Source of the DNA: Spirochaetaceae bacterium
Lineage (GTDB): Bacteria; Spirochaetota; Spirochaetia; Treponematales; Breznakiellaceae
Length of the DNA stretch: 11,193 bases
Assembly (NCBI GenBank): GCA_031265635.1
Contig: JAISCK010000094.1
Location: forward strand, 1 to 11,193
Direction of reading: 5' to 3'
Shown here: positions 7,076 to 11,193 of the stretch, in pieces
Layout of the letters: the number at the start of each line of letters is the position of its first letter
Position numbering within the stretch: position 1 is the stretch's first letter
Position numbers and translations under genes: made by a program
Notes under the pieces: model-generated
Seen by the model: the letters and a program-made list of their open reading frames with translations, nothing else
Databases searched by the model: none
Told to the model about the DNA's origin: nothing

Positions 7076-8017
7076 CTAAAACAACTCAAGCTGCCCCGGG
7101 GACTCTCCCCGGACTCTCCCGCGCTTTGACGGTTTCGCGTTCTTTACCGGCATACGCGGGCTTTCTTTCCGCATAAGGTTGATCATGGCCCGCAGCGCCG
7201 GGGCCATTTCGTTATCAAGAAAGGCGCTCCCATCAGGGTCTTCCCCGCTCCGGGCGGATGCCTGTTCTTCGGGTACGCGCGTTTCCAGGGCGGCTTCCAG
7301 CGCGCCGAGCGCCGCTTCTTCATCATTGTCAAGAAGGCTTAAACCTATAACAAGAAAGCCGTCGGCCCTTCCCAGCACCCTGACTATCAGGGAGAAAAAA
7401 TCAGTCTGGGTGTACCCTCCTTCGTTAAGGAGGGAGAGACAGTAACGGGCATAACGCAGGGCAAGAAGGGCGCTGTCGCAGCGGCGTTCTTCCCGCAGCC
7501 CGCGGAACACCGACTGGCTTAACCGTTCAAAATGCCCGGTCATGCCCTGGCGCAGCGCCTCATCGGCCTGCTCGGCTATGAGCCGCAGGGGATGGGGATG
7601 AACAAGGAGCTTCCGGTACAGTTCCATGGCGGGGACAGCGGAATTCCCGCCGGTCATGAGAGCCGCCGCGCCGGGCTTTCTTTGGCCGGGAGCCCGTGCG
7701 GATGCTTCCGCCGGCCCGGCGTTCTTCATCCCGGAAATCCAGGCCGCAAAAAGGCTTTTGAGGGAAGCCGGAGTGGAAGAACTTTCTATGGAATCAGAGG
7801 CTTCCCGGCAGCTTTCCGCGTCGCCCCGGTACATGGCCCTGATCGCCTTTACCAGATGCTTCCAGTCTGTAAATTCCTTTCCCCTGAGTTTTTCCATGCG
7901 GGCAAGGGCTTCGGGATTTTCGAGGCCGTTACAGGCGGCGTCAAAGGCGTCGGCAAGGTCCCAGGGAAAATTTTCCCCGGCGCCAAAAAAGCGCGCCAGG
8001 CAGGAAGGCTCTTGCAT
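7076..8017 (-). CDS. unknown protein ending in a putative sliding-clamp binding motif
   Basis: This 313-aa protein has no family I recognise. It is mostly predicted helical, without signal peptide or membrane segments. Residues about 1-105 form a helical block with Trp-containing segments (FPWDLADAFDAA, FAAWISG). A Gly/Ala/Pro-rich linker follows at about 106-130. A second helical block (about 130-285) contains RYARYCLSLLNEGG and a long Leu/Ala/Glu stretch. A basic, Pro/Ser-rich tail ends in Q309-L310-E311-L312-F313. This tail matches the DnaN (beta clamp) binding pentapeptide QL(S/D)LF at four of five positions, with Glu in place of Ser/Asp. The start is ATG 8017, not TTG 8020: GGGGA lies 6 nt before the ATG, and the pncB stop overlaps it as TGATG, so the two genes are translationally coupled. 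Clamp binding is inferred from the tail alone. Confidence 0.8.
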   Translation of the reverse strand: MQEPSCLARFFGAGENFPWDLADAFDAACNGLENPEALARMEKLRGKEFTDWKHLVKAIRAMYRGDAESCREASDSIESSSTPASLKSLFAAWISGMKNAGPAEASARAPGQRKPGAAALMTGGNSAVPAMELYRKLLVHPHPLRLIAEQADEALRQGMTGHFERLSQSVFRGLREERRCDSALLALRYARYCLSLLNEGGYTQTDFFSLIVRVLGRADGFLVIGLSLLDNDEEAALGALEAALETRVPEEQASARSGEDPDGSAFLDNEMAPALRAMINLMRKESPRMPVKNAKPSKRGRVRGESPGQLELF

Positions 8018-9453
8018 CAAAGGTCCCCAAGATGATTTTTGATAAGTTCAAGTTTGAGGTTTCTCAAGTGTCCCGTAACCGAGACCTTGTAGATATGGGG
8101 ATTGAGCGCGCGCTTGTAGCTGTTGTCAAAACATTCAAGCCCGGCGCGGACCTTCTCTTTGATGAAGGCCAGAGAAGGATGGCTATGGCATATTTTACCG
8201 CCTTCCATTTTAAGGCTCAGCATGGCTTCGGGCCGGCCCTCACCGTCCCAGTAAAAATGACGGTAGTCCCCTGAGGGATGCCAGAAGGTATGGCGGCTTC
8301 CGGCGCCGACTTCGTCATGGGCGTTATCCAGGGCCATAATATCGGCCAGCGCCCTGCCCTGGTTGTCTTTGACGCGCCAGACCTGCTTGATTCCGGGATT
8401 GGTGGTCTTTTCGGGATTATCGGAAAACTTCATCGCCGGAATAAACTCGCCGCCGGGGTCCTGCGTCGCGGTAAGTTTATAGACGCCGGTAAAGGACGCC
8501 TCGCTGCCGCCGGTAACAAGCTGGGTTCCCACGCCCCATGAATCAACAGGCGCGCCTGCCGCGGTCATGGTTTTGATGATTGATTCGTCAAGATCATTGG
8601 AAACCGCTATGGTCGCTTTGGGAAAGCCTTCGGCGTCCAGTATCTTCCGCACTTCCACGGAAAGATAATGCACATCACCTGAATCAAGGCGCACGCCGAA
8701 ATTCTTCCCCTCGGCGGCAAGCTGCTTTCCGACCTTTACGGCGTTCCTGATACCGCTCTTGAGGGTATCGTAGGTATCGATGAGAAACACGGGATGTTCG
8801 GGGTATATACCGGCATAGGCCCTGAAGGCTTCTTCTTCGGACGCGTAGGACATGACCCAGGAATGGGCCATGGTTCCCATGACCGGTATGCCGTATTCCT
8901 TTCCGGCAAGCACGTTTGAAGTTCCCCCGGCGCCGCCTATGTAGGCCGCCCTGGAGGCGGACAGGGCGCCGTCGGGCCCCTGCGCCCTTCTGAGGCCGAA
9001 TTCCATAATGCTGCCCTTGTTTGAGGCAAGCCAAACACGGGCGGATTTGGTAGCGATGAGGCTCTGAAAATTGATAATGTTGAGGAGCATGCCCTCAATG
9101 ATCTGGCACTCGATAAGGCTGCCCTGAACACGTATCAGAGGCTCCTGGGGAAACACTATCTCCCCTTCATCAAGCGACCAGAGTTTTCCCGAAAAACGAA
9201 AATCCGCAAGGTAATCGAGAAAAGGTTTTTGAAAAAAATTCAGGGACTCAAGGTAGGCAATGTCGCCGGAAGAAAACGAAACATCCTTTAAGGTCTCAAG
9301 AAGCGGTTCAAGCCCGGCGAACACCGAGAAGCCCCCGCCAAAGGGCTGACGCCTGAAAAACATCTCGAACACGGCTTCCTGTCCGGGATGCCTGAGCCAG
9401 TAACCCTGGGCCATGGTAAGGGAATAAAAATCGGTAACTAGGGCGCTGTGCAT
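8017..9453 (-). CDS. pncB: nicotinate phosphoribosyltransferase
   Basis: This 478-aa cytoplasmic enzyme joins nicotinate to PRPP, with ATP hydrolysis, to give nicotinate mononucleotide, the entry step of the Preiss-Handler NAD salvage route. Family signatures are the N-terminal TDFYSLTMAQGY (7-18), FRRQPFGGGFSVFAGL (33-48), EFGLRRAQGPDGA (151-163), GGAGGTSNVLAGKEYGIPV (173-191) and GTMAHSW (193-199), where H197 is the likely phosphorylated histidine. FLIDTYDTLKSG follows. At 478 aa it belongs to the longer bacterial NAPRTase group rather than the roughly 400-aa enterobacterial type. ATG 9453 has GAGGA 7 nt upstream. It follows pncA, which makes its substrate, after a 15-nt gap, and its stop overlaps the next start by 1 nt. 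No frame damage is seen. Confidence 0.95.
   Translation of the reverse strand: MHSALVTDFYSLTMAQGYWLRHPGQEAVFEMFFRRQPFGGGFSVFAGLEPLLETLKDVSFSSGDIAYLESLNFFQKPFLDYLADFRFSGKLWSLDEGEIVFPQEPLIRVQGSLIECQIIEGMLLNIINFQSLIATKSARVWLASNKGSIMEFGLRRAQGPDGALSASRAAYIGGAGGTSNVLAGKEYGIPVMGTMAHSWVMSYASEEEAFRAYAGIYPEHPVFLIDTYDTLKSGIRNAVKVGKQLAAEGKNFGVRLDSGDVHYLSVEVRKILDAEGFPKATIAVSNDLDESIIKTMTAAGAPVDSWGVGTQLVTGGSEASFTGVYKLTATQDPGGEFIPAMKFSDNPEKTTNPGIKQVWRVKDNQGRALADIMALDNAHDEVGAGSRHTFWHPSGDYRHFYWDGEGRPEAMLSLKMEGGKICHSHPSLAFIKEKVRAGLECFDNSYKRALNPHIYKVSVTGHLRNLKLELIKNHLGDL
8024..8028 (-). promoter_or_regulatory. ribosome binding site of the 313-aa gene, within pncB
   Basis: On the minus strand GGGGA stands 6 nt before ATG 8017, inside the last codons of pncB. 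It selects ATG 8017 over the adjacent TTG and supports coupling through the TGATG overlap. Confidence 0.6.
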
Positions 9454-9468
9454 ACGATATTCCTCAAC

Positions 9469-10197
9469 TTATATAATTTCGCGGGAGTCCATAAAGCTCA
9501 CGCCCCCGTCCCGCATCAGTTCCACGGCCCTTTCAACAGAGCCCTGGGGAACGCCTACGCCGCGGACCGCGTCGCTTACCACTACGGTATGATAGCCCAG
9601 CCTGGCGGCGTCAAGGGCGCTGTACAGCACGCAGTAATCGGTGGCCAGCCCTCCGAGAAACACCGTATGTATGCCCAGGCCCTTGAGGAGCCCGTCAAGG
9701 CCGGTGGGCGTTCTCCTGTCATTTTCAAAAAAAGCCGAATAGGAATCAAGGTCCTTCCCGCTTCCTTTACGGAGTATATACTGTACCGGGGCAAGGTCAA
9801 GATCAGCGTGAAAAGCCGCGCCGGCGCTGCCCTGAACGCAGTGATCGGGCCAGAGCGTCTGGTCAATCGCCTCAGGCAGGGCAAGACCCGTCCGCGCCGG
9901 GGCTTCGCGGGCAGGCGCGAGGGGAACGGTAATCGTGTCATGGACCCGCTTCCCCTCATGCGCCGAAGCGAAAGAAATATGAAAGGGAGGATGCCAGTCC
10001 TGAGTAGCGATAACCCGGCCTCCGGCGGCGTGTACCTTTAACGCCAGGACGTTAAGGGCCTTTACCACCTCATCACCGCTTGTAACCGCGAGGGCGCCGG
10101 GACCAAAACGCTGCCCCGCTGAACTTGTATAGGCGGGACAAAAATCATTCTGCACATCAATTTCAAGAAGGGCCGACCGGGAAACATTGATTACCAT
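9469..10197 (-). CDS. pncA: nicotinamidase
   Basis: This 242-aa isochorismatase-fold hydrolase deaminates nicotinamide to nicotinate and ammonia. Catalytic and metal residues are all visible: D14 in LEIDVQNDF, the metal-binding set D67, H69 and H73 in QDWHPPFH, K144 in YILRKG, and the nucleophile C189 in GGLATDYCV. DSYSAFF and VVSDAVRGV are further family hallmarks. The protein is a little longer than the roughly 180-215 aa of many homologues; the extra length lies mainly between residues 77 and 115. ATG 10197 is preceded by GAGAGG 6 nt upstream. It lies 30 nt after the phosphatase gene and 15 nt before pncB, so two consecutive NAD-salvage steps are encoded in order. A candidate extended -10 promoter in the upstream gap could give it separate expression. 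Confidence 0.95.
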   Translation of the reverse strand: MVINVSRSALLEIDVQNDFCPAYTSSAGQRFGPGALAVTSGDEVVKALNVLALKVHAAGGRVIATQDWHPPFHISFASAHEGKRVHDTITVPLAPAREAPARTGLALPEAIDQTLWPDHCVQGSAGAAFHADLDLAPVQYILRKGSGKDLDSYSAFFENDRRTPTGLDGLLKGLGIHTVFLGGLATDYCVLYSALDAARLGYHTVVVSDAVRGVGVPQGSVERAVELMRDGGVSFMDSREII

Positions 10198-10218
10198 ACT
10201 CCACCTCTCATTTATCGT

Positions 10219-10227
10219 ACTATACCA
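10219..10227 (-). promoter_or_regulatory. candidate extended -10 promoter for pncA
   Basis: The minus strand reads TGG-TATAGT directly after the TAA of the phosphatase gene. This fits the extended -10 pattern TGnTATAAT with one mismatch. The ATG of pncA is 21 nt downstream of the hexamer, giving a short leader that contains GAGAGG. No convincing -35 box is present at 17 bp, which extended -10 promoters can tolerate. Confidence 0.4.
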
Positions 10228-10986
10228 TTACGGGCCGGGAACAAGGGAGGGAAGACGGGACAGCACGGTGAGTTTTAAATCTTTTGCCAGCGTCTCGCAC
10301 TGCTCCACGCCGGGACCGGCGAGGTCCTTTACATGATGGGCATCGGCGTTTACAAGACAGTCGAGGCGGTAATTCGCCGCCAGCTTCCAGACCTTTACGC
10401 AGGGATAGCCCCGTTTATAATGAAACCCGTTGGCGTTGATTTCCACGGGAATACCCAGTTTTTCACAGGCGGAAAAAATTTTACCCATCGCTTCCATAAA
10501 GGCATCGTCCGCTTTGCCGTAGCCCGCGATGGGCACGTCGGGATGGGCAAGAAAAGTAAAAAGCCCCGTGGCAAGACCTTGGGTAACTTCATCGGCATAG
10601 AGCAGCACTTCTTCAGGCCGGTGCAGAAAAAAATTATCAAAACGCCGGTCTATGCTGGTATGCTGGCCGAGAATGAGAATCTCATAAGCGCGTTTTTCCC
10701 TCAAGTCCCGGTAATAATCAAGGAGACTAGGATAATATTCACATTCCAGTCCCTTGCGTAGCGTAATGCGCCCTGAATACTTTTTTATGAGGCTGTCAAA
10801 CTCGCGGTCAAAATCATCGAATTCACTACAGAGCATGCGCAGCGGATCAGGATCGCCGGGCAGGGGTACATGTTCGGTAATGGCAAGTTCCGCGAAGCCC
10901 CGCTTTAGGGCCTCCCTGATATAGTCTTCGATTTCGCCGGTTCCGTGACGGCACCAGCGGGTATGGGTATGGTAGTTGGCTGTCAT
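10228..10986 (-). CDS. PHP-domain phosphoesterase, histidinol-phosphatase type
   Basis: This 252-aa protein is of the PHP-family (HisK/HisJ-like) metal-dependent phosphatases that convert histidinol phosphate to histidinol. The metal-binding pattern is complete: HTH (H6 and H8), H14, EH (38-39), E81 in GLECEY, H109 in GQHTS, H148 in AHPD, and D215/H217 in NADAHH. The length fits the family (about 250-285 aa). No other histidine-biosynthesis gene is in the window, so the physiological substrate is an inference and a more general phosphoesterase role is possible. Only a weak AGG stands about 11-13 nt before ATG 10986, and the predicted transcript leader is very short. It is the first gene after the promoter at 11005-11033 and heads the NAD-salvage run, 30 nt before pncA. 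Confidence 0.85.
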   Translation of the reverse strand: MTANYHTHTRWCRHGTGEIEDYIREALKRGFAELAITEHVPLPGDPDPLRMLCSEFDDFDREFDSLIKKYSGRITLRKGLECEYYPSLLDYYRDLREKRAYEILILGQHTSIDRRFDNFFLHRPEEVLLYADEVTQGLATGLFTFLAHPDVPIAGYGKADDAFMEAMGKIFSACEKLGIPVEINANGFHYKRGYPCVKVWKLAANYRLDCLVNADAHHVKDLAGPGVEQCETLAKDLKLTVLSRLPSLVPGP

Positions 10987-11004
10987 ACTGTTTACTGCCT
11001 GAAA

Positions 11005-11033
11005 AATATAACACGCAAAAAAACTTTTGTCAT
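11005..11033 (-). promoter_or_regulatory. sigma-70-like promoter of the phosphatase-pncAB operon
   Basis: On the minus strand ATGACA (11033-11028, 5 of 6 versus TTGACA) is followed by a 17-bp spacer and TATATT (11010-11005, 5 of 6 versus TATAAT). It sits in a 60-bp AT-rich island between two genes in an otherwise GC-rich window. The ATG of the phosphatase lies 18 nt after the -10 box, predicting a leader of only about 10-12 nt. Confidence 0.6.
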
Positions 11034-11046
11034 GTGTCCGTACCTC

Positions 11047-11193
11047 TTAGGGGTCCACCAGAGCACGGCGGGCACGGCTGCCGTTGGCGGTATCGTCTAT
11101 GGTTTTTATCTCCTCATCTGACAGGGCCTTTTTATATTCAGCCAGGCGTTTTTCTTTGAGCTTGTCAAGGGTCTTTCTTTCCCGCGAGGCTTC
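11047..11193 (-). CDS. fliJ: C-terminal part of a coiled-coil protein, probably flagellar FliJ (partial)
   Basis: The last 48 codons of a minus-strand gene run in from the right edge and end in TAA at 11049-11047. The visible peptide is highly charged and helical: it contains RERKTLDKLKEKR and AEYKKALSDEEIKTIDD, then ends NGSRARRALVDP. The pattern of RK-x-LxKLKEKR followed by an acidic/lysine helix and a short tail with arginines is like the end of FliJ, the soluble coiled-coil protein that links the FliI ATPase ring to the flagellar export gate. The fragment is short and coiled coils resemble one another, so this is a moderate call. If right, the flagellar operon lies just outside the window, with fliI expected further to the right. 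The start and most of the gene are not in the window. Confidence 0.5.
   Translation of the reverse strand, partial: EASRERKTLDKLKEKRLAEYKKALSDEEIKTIDDTANGSRARRALVDP

Noticed and set aside
6861..8017. The 66-aa and 313-aa genes as a toxin-antitoxin or defence pair.
   Set aside because: The sizes and the host operon do not fit, no toxin or DNA-binding motif is visible, and the pair is embedded in metabolic genes.
11011..11036. Imperfect inverted repeat with an A/T run after the probable fliJ stop, as a terminator.
   Set aside because: The stem is AT-rich with mismatches and a tiny loop. The same bases are better explained as promoter spacer and -35 region.

Overview
The window looks like a chromosomal segment of a spirochaete, most likely a treponeme or close relative. 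The reasons are a probable FliJ C-terminus at the right edge, treponeme-like gene content, G+C clearly above 50% by eye, and very tight gene packing. The genus assignment is inference. No mobile element, CRISPR array, rRNA or phage gene is visible. The largest gap between genes is 60 bp, so there is no long non-coding stretch to explain.

Left half, plus strand (37-5167): a tRNA-Arg(UCU) gene is followed after only 2 nt by a secreted or periplasmic M48 metallopeptidase. Then come sbcD (nuclease subunit) and sbcC (SMC-like ATPase with zinc hook). sbcD starts 17 nt after the peptidase stop, and sbcC overlaps sbcD by 14 bp, so the three genes read as one transcription unit, probably shared with the tRNA. 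SbcD and SbcC together form the Mre11/Rad50-type complex that cuts hairpins and blocked DNA ends.

Right half, minus strand (read from 11193 down to 5185): the 3' end of a coiled-coil gene, probably fliJ, is followed by a PHP-family phosphatase (histidinol-phosphatase type), nicotinamidase pncA, nicotinate phosphoribosyltransferase pncB, a 313-aa unknown protein, a 66-aa unknown protein, and a TGS/ThrRS-like/uridine-kinase fusion protein. Gaps from the phosphatase onward are -1 to 30 bp, so this looks like an operon. PncA and PncB form a two-step route from nicotinamide to nicotinate mononucleotide (NAD salvage). The fused kinase is probably a nucleoside kinase. A good sigma-70-like promoter lies in the 60-bp gap before the phosphatase, and a candidate extended -10 promoter lies just before pncA.

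The two operons converge, with only 17 bp between the sbcC and kinase stop codons. The most notable observations are: (1) the 313-aa unknown protein ends in QLELF, a close match to the sliding-clamp (DnaN) binding pentapeptide; (2) the peptidase start codon lies 2 nt after the tRNA, which would give a nearly leaderless mRNA once the tRNA is processed; and (3) the kinase carries a ThrRS-like module whose editing-site histidines look lost. I do not see a wholly new multi-gene system. Most genes are recognisable housekeeping families.
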